Source of the DNA: Actinoplanes aureus
GTDB taxonomy: Bacteria > Actinomycetota > Actinomycetes > Mycobacteriales > Micromonosporaceae
Length of the DNA stretch: 64,000 nt
Direction of reading: 5' to 3'
Assembly: GCF_015704865.1 (NCBI RefSeq)
Contig: NZ_JADQTO010000033.1
Coordinates: 35,542 to 99,541 of the forward strand
The translations under genes were made by a program, and so were the position numbers. The notes under the pieces were generated by a model that worked only from the letters and a program-made list of their open reading frames with translations, had not been told where the DNA came from and did not search any database. Shown piece after piece: positions 37,155-45,151 of this stretch (its first letter is position 1; each line of letters begins with the position of its first letter).

Positions 37155-37964
37155 ATGCCGAGGAAGGTGCGTCCGACGGAGCTCGAGATAGCCCGTCTGT
37201 GGTTGGCCGCGCGCGGCCTGGCCGACGTCACACCGACACCGATGCTGGCGGCGCGCCTGACGGCCCGGCGACGTGCGCGGCTGGCCGCTGCCCTCCTGCC
37301 GGCCGCGTTCCTCTGCGCAACTGCCCTCGTCTACGTCTCCGCCTTGCCGATCCGTCCCGCGGATGACGGGTTCGGGACGCAGCGGCGCTGGGCGCTAGTG
37401 ATGCTGACCGCGCTGGTGGCCGGGTTGGTACTGGGCCTGTCGCTGCTGGACCGGTGGGTGCGGCGGGTCGATCAGCAGGCCGGCGCGGAGTTGCCGCGAC
37501 GGGCGACCCACTCCGTCCGGCCCGGCTGGCGAACCGTGCTCGGCGTACCGCGGGCCGCGTTGCTGGCGATCACGTACGCGGGTGCGGCAGTGCTGGCGGT
37601 CGCGGCCCTGAGCATGCGGGACGGCGCCGCGAGGTACGCGGCGGTCATCCTGCTCATCGCGCTGTGCGGGGTCGCGGTCGGTACCGCCGCCCAGCTACGC
37701 CATGTGCTCACCCATCCGGTAGTGGCCGACGACGAGGGCTCGCTGAAGGCCGACTTCCTCATGCGCGTCGAGGACGCCCGCGAGGTGGCCCTACCGTCCG
37801 TGGTGTGGTCACTGCCGGTCGTGTCGGTATTCGACACCGGGCTCGATCCGTGGAACACGGGCTGGCTCGTCTTCATAATCCTCAGCGTCATCGCGCTCGC
37901 CCTGATCACGGCGTGGGACGCGCGGAGCGCCCTAGCGGCCCAGCACGGCCCCAGCGCCCGGTGA
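37155..37964 (+). CDS. Membrane protein of a GntR (YtrA-type) operon
   Basis: 269 residues from ATG 37155, preceded by GGGGAGG. A basic N-terminal part is followed by about five hydrophobic segments (LAAALLPAAFLCATALVYV; ALVMLTALVAGLVLGLSLL; ALLAITYAGAAVLAVAAL; AAVILLIALCGVAVG; WLVFIILSVIALALITAW). The pattern resembles DUF1648/YhdC-type integral proteins often paired with YtrA-like repressors. It overlaps the next gene by 4 bases (GTGA), so the two are coupled. It lies between the 127-bp inverted repeats. Function unknown; envelope-stress or antibiotic response is plausible from the regulator type. Confidence 0.72.
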   Translation: MPRKVRPTELEIARLWLAARGLADVTPTPMLAARLTARRRARLAAALLPAAFLCATALVYVSALPIRPADDGFGTQRRWALVMLTALVAGLVLGLSLLDRWVRRVDQQAGAELPRRATHSVRPGWRTVLGVPRAALLAITYAGAAVLAVAALSMRDGAARYAAVILLIALCGVAVGTAAQLRHVLTHPVVADDEGSLKADFLMRVEDAREVALPSVVWSLPVVSVFDTGLDPWNTGWLVFIILSVIALALITAWDARSALAAQHGPSAR

Positions 37965-38341
37965 ACCGCATGATCGTCATCGACCCGGCCTCGCCCGTCC
38001 CACCGTTCGAGCAGCTCCGCGCCCAGCTCGCCCGGCAGATCCAGGAACGCACGCTGGCCGTGGGCACCCGGCTGCCGACCATCCGCCGCCTGGCCGCGGA
38101 CCTCGGCTTGGCGGTCAACACGGTCGGCCGGGCCTACCGGGAACTGGAAGAGGCAGGGCTGATCGAGACCCGCGGCTCGGCCGGCTCGTTCGTGTCCGCA
38201 GCCGGCGAGCAGGGACGCGAACGGGCCCGCCGCGCCGCCGCCGAGTACGCCGCCGTCATCGCCAGCCTCGGCATCGACACCACCGAGGCCGTCCGCATCG
38301 TCCAAGCGGCGCTGACCCAGGGCGTTCCAGAAGTCAGCTGA
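37961..38341 (+). CDS. GntR-family regulator, YtrA subfamily
   Basis: 126 residues from GTG 37961 overlapping the previous stop, or 123 from ATG 37970. The winged-helix domain reads PPFEQLRAQLARQIQERTLA, GTRLPTIRRLAADLGLAVNT and VGRAYRELEEAGLIETRGSA. Only a short helical tail (about 45 residues) follows, the mark of the YtrA subgroup, which lacks a big ligand domain. It should repress its own operon via the TTGTC-type nested palindromes upstream. The gene ends 147 bp before the right inverted repeat. Confidence 0.9.
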   Translation: MNRMIVIDPASPVPPFEQLRAQLARQIQERTLAVGTRLPTIRRLAADLGLAVNTVGRAYRELEEAGLIETRGSAGSFVSAAGEQGRERARRAAAEYAAVIASLGIDTTEAVRIVQAALTQGVPEVS

Positions 38342-38356
38342 ACGTCGGAGAAAACC

Positions 38357-38475
38357 TCCACCTCCCCGGCGGCGAAGAACGCGTCCTGGTCGGCGCCGAT
38401 CTGCTGGACGTAGACCTCGTCGAAGCCTGGGGCGACGTACTGCCGCACCGACTGGGCGTGCTGGTCGAGATCGGG
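38357..38475 (-). pseudogene. LLM/F420-type oxidoreductase C-terminal scrap
   Basis: Minus strand reads LDQHAQSVRQYVAPGFDEVY, then VQQIGADQDAFF. This is the end of F420-dependent glucose-6-phosphate dehydrogenase-like luciferase-fold enzymes (usual form DAGFDEVYVQQIGPDQ). The rest of the gene is absent: the right inverted repeat begins at 38488, just upstream in its reading direction. The last few family residues are also lost. Confidence 0.6.
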
Positions 38476-38487
38476 CCCGACCGGCAG

Positions 38488-38615
38488 CTAGTCAACCAGT
38501 CTCGACCGAAACGGCCCGCGGCCGCCTCGAACCTCAGGCCGGACAATCTGCGATGGCAGAAACCATCGTCCGGACAAACCCGGCGGCAGACGAACAAACT
38601 TCGCTGTCAAGGACA
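38488..38615 (-). repeat. 128-bp inverted repeat, right copy
   Basis: Inverse copy of 36601-36727, sharing the identical core GTCCGGACGATGG, TTTCTGCCATCGCAGATTG and GGTTCGAGGCGGCCG, with small indels near the outer third. Together they enclose 1760 bp containing the AraC relic, the membrane protein, the GntR regulator and the LLM scrap. The outer edges face away from each other, as in transposon ends, but the repeats are far longer than common terminal repeats. Confidence 0.85.
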
Positions 38616-38806
38616 GAAATCCAGCGGGAACGAACGAGTTTCGGCGAATGGCCGTACAGGAAATCTGCGAACTTGCGCGCTTTAAGAACGCGGCAAGTCA
38701 AAGATCACGGAGGGCACGAGCGGCATCGGTACCCGGGAAGGCAGCATCAGCGCCCTGGTCACCAGCTAGTTAGCGCGCTGCCGCGTACTCGCGAAGATTC
38801 AGGCGG

Positions 38807-39214
38807 CTATCTCTTGGCTCCAAGCGCTGTATCGACACGCGAGGTGTCAGTTCCTCTGGCAAGCAGGGCGTCTACGGCGTCAAGAAGCCTTTTCGGCGCG
38901 AAGGGCTTACTGAGCATCGCCGCTGCGCCGGCATAGTCGCTCCGAGGATCGCTGGGATGGATTGATCCGCTGACGAGCATCACGGGAATGTGTTGCAGGT
39001 CTGGGTCATGGGTGATGGCGTCGCATAACTCCAGCCCGTTCATGCGTGGCATGTCGACGTCAGTGATCACGACGTTCGGACGGTACTGACGGACGGCGGC
39101 CAACCCCGTGACGCCGTCGACGGCGGTGATGACAGTGTGGCCGGCGCGTTGCAGTGACCGCTCGATGAGCGCCCGGACGTCGTCGTGGTCGTCAACTGTA
39201 ACTATCAGAGCCAC
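38807..39214 (-). CDS. Stand-alone response regulator (CheY-like receiver)
   Basis: 135 residues from GTG 39214, with GGGGG upstream. A single receiver domain: VTVDDHDDVRALIERSL (acidic pocket), VVITDVDMPRMNGLEL (phosphoacceptor Asp), PVMLVSGSIHP (Ser switch residue) and LSKPFAPKRLLDAV (conserved Lys). There is no output domain, so it must act through protein contact or as a phosphorelay step. It is divergent from the PAS-GAF histidine kinase, with 153 bp between starts; the two are likely partners. Confidence 0.9.
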   Translation of the reverse strand: MALIVTVDDHDDVRALIERSLQRAGHTVITAVDGVTGLAAVRQYRPNVVITDVDMPRMNGLELCDAITHDPDLQHIPVMLVSGSIHPSDPRSDYAGAAAMLSKPFAPKRLLDAVDALLARGTDTSRVDTALGAKR

Positions 39215-39367
39215 TACCGGCACCCCCTGCTGCTGTCGCCGCCGACCTAGCCCTGAACGGGCTGATCCACGGGTCAATCGTCCGTACGGACACAAATCTG
39301 AGGGGGATCGACAGCAAAGTTCGTCGAGCTCACCCGGGTCCTACCTGAGCCGGGGTAGAGAGGTGAG

Positions 39368-41071
39368 ATGCACACTCCAGCGGATGCCGGTGACCTGATA
39401 CCGCGGTTGAGCCTTGACCTGGTGCTTGACACGGCGCTGGAGGCGTTTATCGCCATCGACTCCAACCAGCGGGTCACCTACTGGAATCCGGCCGCCGAGC
39501 AAACGTTCGGCTACAGCCTGCAGGAAGCCATCGGCCAACCGGTCGACGAGCTGATCATCCCGGAAACACACCGCGCCGCGCACCGCGCCGGTGTGGCACG
39601 AATGGTGGCCGGCCACCCCGGCACCCTGCTCGGGCAGCGTCTGCACCTACCAGCGCGTCACCGCGACGGCCACCGCCTGTACATCGAACTCACCTTCGCC
39701 CCGGTCACCACCGATGACGGGCTCCAGTTCTACGCGTTCGCCCACGACATCACCGAACAACATCGCGCCGAGCGGTTCCGCGGCTGCCAACTCGCCGTAG
39801 GCGCTGCGCTGTCGCAGGCCCACGACACCAGCCAAGCCGCCGACGCAGTCCTGGAGGCCATCGCCATCAGCCTGCAATGGCCCTACGCCGAACTGTGGAC
39901 GCCCGCCGAGCAAGAACAACTGCTCGAATGTACGGCGCGCTGGAGCGCACCAGGACGCGACTTCACCGCCTTCCACGCCGACAACTACCCCCGGGGCGCC
40001 GGAGCCCCCTGGCTCGTGTGGGAGAGCGGCGAACCGCTGTGGATACCGAACCTCGCCACAGACGGCCGTTCCCCCCGCAGCGCCTTAGCCGACCGGGCCG
40101 GCCTGCACGCGACCCTCCTCGTGCCCGTACGCAGCGGCACCACCAACCTCGGTGTTCTGGCTTTCTTCGGCGAGGAAATCGAGGACCCCGCAGACATCCT
40201 CATGTCCCTGCTGAACGGCATCGCCGCGCAGCTGGGGCAGTATCTGGAGCGGCGGCGCGCCGAAGAACTCGAGGTCGAACTGTCCCGTACCAAGGAACAC
40301 TTCATCGCGGTGATCACCCACGAGCTGCGGAACCCGCTCGCGGCCGTCGCCGGCAACGCCTACCTCATACTCGATGACGCCGACGATCTGCCCTCGCAAC
40401 ATCGCGACAGCATCGAGGTGATCGCCCGCAACGCTGAACGCATGTCCGGCCTCATCGACGACCTGCTCGACCATCGACAGCTCGAATCCGGCCAGTTCGC
40501 ACTGCACTTCGAGCCGGTGGACCTGTGCGAAGTTCTCCAGGAAGCCCTCGCCGATATACAGGCCGCCGCCGACGGTAAGCGCCTCACCTTCGCCATCAGC
40601 TTGCCACTCGACGCCATTGTCAACGGCGATCGCACCCGGCTGCGGCAGGTCGCCGACAACCTGATCGGCAACGCCGTGAAATACACCCCAGAAGGCGGTC
40701 GTATCGCCGTCACTGTCATCCCACAGGAGGATCACATCACCTGCACGATCAGCGACACCGGCATCGGCATTCCGCCCGCCGAACGCCACCGGATCTTCAC
40801 GCCGTTCTACCGAGCAACGACTGCCCTCACGTCCGACCGCCCCGGCACCGGGCTCGGCCTGGCAGTCACCAAAGCACTCATCGAACATCACTGCGGAACC
40901 ATCGACTACACCAGCGACGGCGCCCACGGCACCACGTTCACCGTCACCTTGCCGAGAGCCTTCCTGCCCGCAGGCCAGGACATCACCGACGGCAGCGACC
41001 CCGCCCGTCGCCAGCACCGGACCGGCCCAACCTCGGCCACCGCTTCACCCTTGCCGACCCAGCCCGACTGA
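39368..41071 (+). CDS. Soluble sensor histidine kinase (PAS-GAF-HisKA-HATPase)
   Basis: 567 residues from ATG 39368, with GAGAGGTG upstream. A PAS domain (residues about 18-135; EAFIAIDSNQRVTYWNPAAE) with a PAC tail (FAFAHDITEQHRAE) is followed by GAF (about 140-300), the H-box FIAVITHELRNPLAAVAGNA (His at about 324), then an ATPase domain with NLIGNAVKYTPEGG, DTGIGIPPAE and GTGLGLAVTKALIEHH. There are no membrane segments, so the signal is cytoplasmic; PAS and GAF may bind haem or flavin, but no ligand residue is certain. It is divergent from the stand-alone response regulator. Confidence 0.9.
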   Translation: MHTPADAGDLIPRLSLDLVLDTALEAFIAIDSNQRVTYWNPAAEQTFGYSLQEAIGQPVDELIIPETHRAAHRAGVARMVAGHPGTLLGQRLHLPARHRDGHRLYIELTFAPVTTDDGLQFYAFAHDITEQHRAERFRGCQLAVGAALSQAHDTSQAADAVLEAIAISLQWPYAELWTPAEQEQLLECTARWSAPGRDFTAFHADNYPRGAGAPWLVWESGEPLWIPNLATDGRSPRSALADRAGLHATLLVPVRSGTTNLGVLAFFGEEIEDPADILMSLLNGIAAQLGQYLERRRAEELEVELSRTKEHFIAVITHELRNPLAAVAGNAYLILDDADDLPSQHRDSIEVIARNAERMSGLIDDLLDHRQLESGQFALHFEPVDLCEVLQEALADIQAAADGKRLTFAISLPLDAIVNGDRTRLRQVADNLIGNAVKYTPEGGRIAVTVIPQEDHITCTISDTGIGIPPAERHRIFTPFYRATTALTSDRPGTGLGLAVTKALIEHHCGTIDYTSDGAHGTTFTVTLPRAFLPAGQDITDGSDPARRQHRTGPTSATASPLPTQPD

Positions 41072-41179
41072 CCCGACTCCGAAGGCAGAGGGCCGTCGAT
41101 CCTTACATGTTCGGCCGCTACCTCTTCTGCCGCAGCCCGTGCGCGTGGGCCGTTGCCAGCCGTCACGCTCGGCACGGCG

Positions 41180-41712
41180 CCGGCCCGGGGCCGTCGGGAA
41201 GCGGACCGCCAGCACGCTGTCGAGCGTGCGCAGTTCCTTGCCGATGCGGGCCGAGCCGGTGAGCGCGGCTGCCGTGGCGCTGCGCAGCCCGAGCGCGATC
41301 GCCCGGTCCGGCTCCGGCTCCTTCGTGGCGAGCACCGTGTTGGCGAGTTTGGCCAGCAGATGTCCGTGATCCCGGCGTAGGTGCTCGCCTGTTGCCTTGA
41401 TCTTGTCTTCAAGGATGCGGACGGCCTCTGCTGTCTGCCCGCAGGCCCGATAGCCGCCGGCGGACTGCTCCTCCAGCACGTCCAAGCTGTACTGGTGCAG
41501 GTAGATAGGCGGCGTTGTCGTGATCGGCGGGGTGTTCGTGCAGCAGGGTTGCGGCGTCCTCGATCTGTTGCTGGAACCGGGTGGCGTCGCCGTGGAGCGC
41601 CCAGCCGCGGGCCTGTTGCTGCGCGGCCAGGGCGTGCAACCCGGGGATTCGTCGCGCGGGGTACCTTGCGGGCGCCGGCCGCCAGCTCGATCACCTCGCA
41701 TCCGACAGCCAT
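41180..41712 (-). pseudogene. TPR-type C-terminal half of an XRE-like regulator, frameshifted
   Basis: Segments in successive frames: ALAAQQQARGWALHGDATRF, then AATLLHEHPADHD, then YLHQYSLDVLEEQSAGGYRA, AVRILEDKIK, HLRRDHGHLLAKLANTVLA and ALTGSARIGKELRTLDSVLA. These are the helical repeats found behind the HTH in many streptomycete regulators. The N-terminal HTH is missing and at least two frameshifts are present. Confidence 0.6.
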
Positions 41713-41850
41713 CCCTGGCCGAGTGGCGGGGAACGTCGTACTGAAGGTGCGTCACACGGTCGCCTGCGAGGGTCAGCACCGCGGACGACCCGGGCGGTAG
41801 CTTGAAACGCGAGTACGGCGGAGTGCCCTCGAGATTGACAAGGAGTGATG

Positions 41851-42228
41851 ATGCCGATCGAACTGAACCACACGATCGTCGCGGCGACCGACCGCGACCG
41901 GACCGCGCAGTTCCTCGCCGACATCCTCGGCCTGGCGCCGGCGACGACGTACGGCCCGTTCCGCGTCGTCGAGCTGGCCAACGGCGTGTCGCTCGACGTC
42001 ATCAGCGCCGACCGTCCGGTGACACCGCAGCATTACGCGTTCCTGGTCAGCGAGGAGGAGTTCGACCAGATCTGGGCGCGGATCCGGGAACGGGGCCTGA
42101 CCTTCTGGGCCGACCCGTTCCACCAGCGGCCCGGGGACATCAACACCAACGACGGCGGCCGGGGCCTCTACTGGCAGGACCCGGACGGCCACAATCTGGA
42201 GATCATCACACGACCGTACGGCGGTTGA
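41851..42228 (+). CDS. VOC-family protein (glyoxalase/dioxygenase fold)
   Basis: 125 residues from ATG 41851, the third of GTG-ATG-ATG, chosen for its five-base spacing from AAGGAG. Two beta-alpha-beta-beta-beta modules are visible: IELNHTIVAATDRDRTAQFL (first metal-type His) and ending GRGLYWQDPDGHNLEIITRP, where the DPDGHxxEI motif carries the second His and Glu. This is the single-domain VOC form, which dimerises. Members are lyases, dioxygenases or resistance proteins, and the substrate is not deducible. It lies 210 bp upstream of the N-oxygenase cluster and might belong to it. Confidence 0.87.
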   Translation: MPIELNHTIVAATDRDRTAQFLADILGLAPATTYGPFRVVELANGVSLDVISADRPVTPQHYAFLVSEEEFDQIWARIRERGLTFWADPFHQRPGDINTNDGGRGLYWQDPDGHNLEIITRPYGG

Positions 42229-42438
42229 GCGCACCTTCCCGTCCGCGCCCGGCACCGCATTGCCGGGCGGGACGCCCTGCCTTGTCAGCTGGCGGTTCGA
42301 CACCGTGACCGATCCGGAGTCGAACCAGGCGGAGTGCACGAACCCTGCAGGTCGCTGCTGTCCTTGAGCTGACGTATTTCCCGGGCGCCCTATGGGGTCC
42401 GTCTTGAGAACACCCACGTTCACTCAGGGGGAAGAGCA

Positions 42439-42723
42439 ATGAACGCGGACAACATGATCTCGATCGCCCGGGCGGAGGCTCTGTTCGTCAGCCCCGTCTC
42501 CGTCTCGGATCAGTTGACCCGCCAGCAGGTCACCGCGCTTGTCGGCCGGGCCGTCCGGACGTACCACGGTGTCCGGGGCTGCGCCGCCGAGTTCGCGGCA
42601 GCGTACGCCGAACACCCGGACATCGCGCCATCGCGCATGCGATGGGCGCGCAGCGTGATCGACACGCTCTATCCGGTACGCGTCCGTGCCGGCGCGACGG
42701 CGATGCATGACCTCGCCGCCTGA
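42439..42723 (+). CDS. Small helical protein heading the N-oxygenase cluster
   Basis: 94 residues from ATG 42439, with AGGGGGAAG upstream. Mostly helical and Ala/Arg-rich (LTRQQVTALVGRAVRTYHGV; CAAEFAAAYAEHPDIAPSRM), with a single Cys and no membrane segment. I recognise no family. It sits 56 bp before the beta-propeller gene in the same direction, so it is probably the first gene of that transcription unit. Confidence 0.72.
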   Translation: MNADNMISIARAEALFVSPVSVSDQLTRQQVTALVGRAVRTYHGVRGCAAEFAAAYAEHPDIAPSRMRWARSVIDTLYPVRVRAGATAMHDLAA

Positions 42724-42779
42724 AACTCCGCGCTCACGACGCTTCCATCCCTGACCAGAAACCGTCAAGGAGAACAGAC

Positions 42780-44006
42780 ATGCACATCCTCACCGGCGTG
42801 AACATGATGTCCAAGGACCTCGTCCTGGTGCACTCCGAGGAGGACAAACTGGCCAAGGTACCGCTGGCGAGCATCGCCGGCTGGAAGCCCGCCAGCCCTC
42901 AGCACACCTGGATCACCGCGGACGAGAAGACGATCTACATCGCCAACGACGCGATTCCGCCGTTCGACGCGTCCATCGCCGTCCTGCAGCTGCGGTCGGT
43001 CGACTGGGACGCCGGAACGGCCAACGTGAAGCTGCGCCAGATCGTCCCGCTGGACGTCTCCGGGACACCCTCGGACATGCCGAATCTCGCCCAGACCGAC
43101 CCGAAGCAGCCGATCATGCCGTGGACCCGGCCGCTGTACACGCAGACCCACGGCCCGACGTTCCTGCCGGACTCCCGATTCACCTACGTCACCCACTACA
43201 CCGACCACCGGGTCCGTGGCTTCCGGATGAAGAACGACGGCACGCTGGAGCAGAAGGTGCTGTACGCCCAGCGCGAGCTGACCCGGCAGACGCACGGGGT
43301 CAACTTCAACGACGCCGGAACCATCGGCCTGGGCGTGGGCTACGACTACGACATCGGCGAGGTACGCGTCTACAAGGCCGACAAGCAGAGCGGTGAGGTA
43401 GCGGTCACCGGCACGATCAAGCTGGGCACCGACCGCAAGTACGGCGCCTTCGCGCACTACGCCGCTTGGCTCGACAACCGGTACGCCTACATCGGCGCCA
43501 TGCAGGTCGGCCCCACCTCCCGTACCCCGCGCGGCGCCTCGCTCATCGGCGCGAGCGTCTGGCTGGTCGACACCCGCAAGAAGACCGCCACCTGCGTCAT
43601 CGGCCCCACCGACCGGCGTGACGGGGCCGGAATGTACCGCTCCCCCTCCGACGTCGCGATCGCCAAGGGCAAGCTCTACGTGGCCGAGGAGGACTCCTGG
43701 ACCGTGAACGAGCACGGCCACGTCCCGTACGGCCACGACGGCTACATCTCCATCTGGGACCTCAGTGACCGCGACAAGCCCCGCTTCCTGCAACGGTTGC
43801 GCCCGGGCCACGAACTGCCGGACCACTTCCGCAACGCACACACCGCCACGGCGACGCACGACGAGGAATCCGTCTTCGTCTCCAGCTTCGCCAGCGACCA
43901 CCTGATCCGCATCGACACGAACACCGACAAGGTGGCCAAGGTCTACTCCGAAGAGGACGGCCTAAGCATGTTCCACGGCGAGTTCGCCGCCGGCCGGAAC
44001 CGCTGA
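42780..44006 (+). CDS. Cytoplasmic beta-propeller protein
   Basis: 408 residues from ATG 42780 (AAGGAG upstream). No signal peptide. Repeated WxxDD-like blade strands can be read (TWITADEKTIYIANDAI; DSRFTYVTHYTDHRVRGFR; GKLYVAEEDSW; GYISIWDLSDRDKPRFLQRL; DEESVFVSSFASDHLIRIDT). The pattern resembles YncE/lactonase-like seven-blade propellers. Two conserved His clusters (QTHGPTF, QTHGVNFN, HAHT-like NAHTATATHDE) might bind metal. Its start is 56 bp after the small protein and its end 31 bp before the N-oxygenase. Enzymatic role unknown; a hydrolase, isomerase or scaffold is possible. Confidence 0.75.
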   Translation: MHILTGVNMMSKDLVLVHSEEDKLAKVPLASIAGWKPASPQHTWITADEKTIYIANDAIPPFDASIAVLQLRSVDWDAGTANVKLRQIVPLDVSGTPSDMPNLAQTDPKQPIMPWTRPLYTQTHGPTFLPDSRFTYVTHYTDHRVRGFRMKNDGTLEQKVLYAQRELTRQTHGVNFNDAGTIGLGVGYDYDIGEVRVYKADKQSGEVAVTGTIKLGTDRKYGAFAHYAAWLDNRYAYIGAMQVGPTSRTPRGASLIGASVWLVDTRKKTATCVIGPTDRRDGAGMYRSPSDVAIAKGKLYVAEEDSWTVNEHGHVPYGHDGYISIWDLSDRDKPRFLQRLRPGHELPDHFRNAHTATATHDEESVFVSSFASDHLIRIDTNTDKVAKVYSEEDGLSMFHGEFAAGRNR

Positions 44007-44037
44007 ACAGAATCTTTCACGGGGGAAGTACGAACTC

Positions 44038-45003
44038 ATGTCATTACAGAGCGACGCGCCGGCCGCGGACCCTTCAACCGACCGCAGCCGGATGATGCTC
44101 GACAGACTCGCCACCGCCTGGCGCCGCCGGGCGTACGTCAAGAAGGACGAACTGGATCCGTTCTTCGAAGACGACGGCAAGGAGGACTTTCTGGAGAGCT
44201 TGCTGCCCTTCCGGCACACACCGCAGTACGCCTCGGCCGCACCGGAGCTGAAGTCGCTCGTGCTCAGCTGCGGGTGGCTGATGTACAACGCCAAGACGGT
44301 GCAGATCGAGACCGAGATCGTGAATCCCAGCTGCCTGAACATCGTGCAGCGGGAGATGCCGGGCCTGCACGACCACGAAACCCAGCTCGCCGTCTGCGAA
44401 ACCATGGTCGACGAGTCGTACCACGTCCACCTGGTCGAGCAGGCGAGCCGGCTGACCAGGCGGCGGCGCGGGCTGGATGGCCTGGTCATCCCCCGTTTCA
44501 ACCTGGTCCGGCACATGCGCGAGCGCGAGGACGGCTTCGCCGAGGGCTGGCAGAAGCGCATGGTCCGGTTCGCCACGGCGGTGGTCTCGGAGATCTTCAT
44601 CAGCGACTATCTGCACCTGCTCAGCGACAGCACCGAGATCCAGGCGTTCAACCGCGAGACCGTGGCCGCACACCGCCACGACGAGCTGGCACACAGCCCG
44701 CTCTTCCGGTCACTCGCGCAGCTGTTCACCGCCGAGCTGACGGCATCCGAACGTGCCACGTTCGCCGAGGTGCTACCCGAGCCGGTCATCTGGTTCGCCG
44801 ACCGGGAGCTGGACACCTGGCTCGCGGTGCTGCAACAGATCGAGTTCCCGCAGGCCGAGGAGATGATCCGGGAATGCCGGGCGGCCGGAACAGCGGACCT
44901 GACGAAGCTGGACTACTCGGGCGTACTCACGCTCGCCGAGGAGATCGGCGTCCTGGACGACGCGACCGATCGCGACCTTTTCGCCCGGCACGGGCTTTCC
45001 TAG
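44038..45003 (+). CDS. AurF-like diiron N-oxygenase
   Basis: 321 residues from ATG 44038. All-helical and ferritin-like. Metal ligands can be read as IETEIVNPSC (Glu), CETMVDESYHVHLVE (an ExxH pair), a helix with VVSEIFISDYLHLL (Glu), and AAHRHDELAHSPLF (HxxDExxH). This ligand set is that of p-aminobenzoate N-oxygenase AurF and relatives, which oxidise aryl- or alkyl-amines to hydroxylamine, nitroso or nitro groups, or start azoxy formation. It uses O2 and needs external electrons; the 2Fe-2S flavoprotein two genes downstream is a natural donor. The substrate is unknown. No polyketide or peptide synthetase is nearby, so it may modify a metabolite made elsewhere. Confidence 0.88.
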   Translation: MSLQSDAPAADPSTDRSRMMLDRLATAWRRRAYVKKDELDPFFEDDGKEDFLESLLPFRHTPQYASAAPELKSLVLSCGWLMYNAKTVQIETEIVNPSCLNIVQREMPGLHDHETQLAVCETMVDESYHVHLVEQASRLTRRRRGLDGLVIPRFNLVRHMREREDGFAEGWQKRMVRFATAVVSEIFISDYLHLLSDSTEIQAFNRETVAAHRHDELAHSPLFRSLAQLFTAELTASERATFAEVLPEPVIWFADRELDTWLAVLQQIEFPQAEEMIRECRAAGTADLTKLDYSGVLTLAEEIGVLDDATDRDLFARHGLS

Positions 45004-45011
45004 ACGAGTCG

Positions 45012-45031
45012 CCGGCGGCGCGAGCCGCCGG
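45012..45031 (+). terminator. Hairpin after the N-oxygenase gene
   Basis: CCGGCGGC (45012-45019), loop GCGA, GCCGCCGG (45024-45031): a perfect eight-pair stem eight bases after the stop. With a 145-bp gap following, it may end or attenuate transcription before the amidotransferase gene. Confidence 0.5.
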
Positions 45032-45151
45032 GGACACCCGGGGGCAAGAGAAATGTCAGCAGTCAAAGCCCACCGGCCCCCCCCGTCGCTTTCCCCTCCC
45101 GGCCGGGCCGGCCCCGCCCCCCCCCCCCGACACACGGGGGCAAGAGAAATG
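45032..45151 (+). repeat. Duplicated leader with 12-C tract before the amidotransferase
   Basis: GGGGGCAAGAGAAATG occurs twice, ending in ATG at 45053 and again at 45149. The two starts are in the same frame, 96 bases apart. Between them lie an 8-C run (45077-45084) and a 12-C run (45117-45128), coding a Pro-rich 32-residue extension. The second ATG begins the normal amidotransferase fold. Slippage in the C tract would knock the first start out of frame without affecting the second. Confidence 0.7.
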
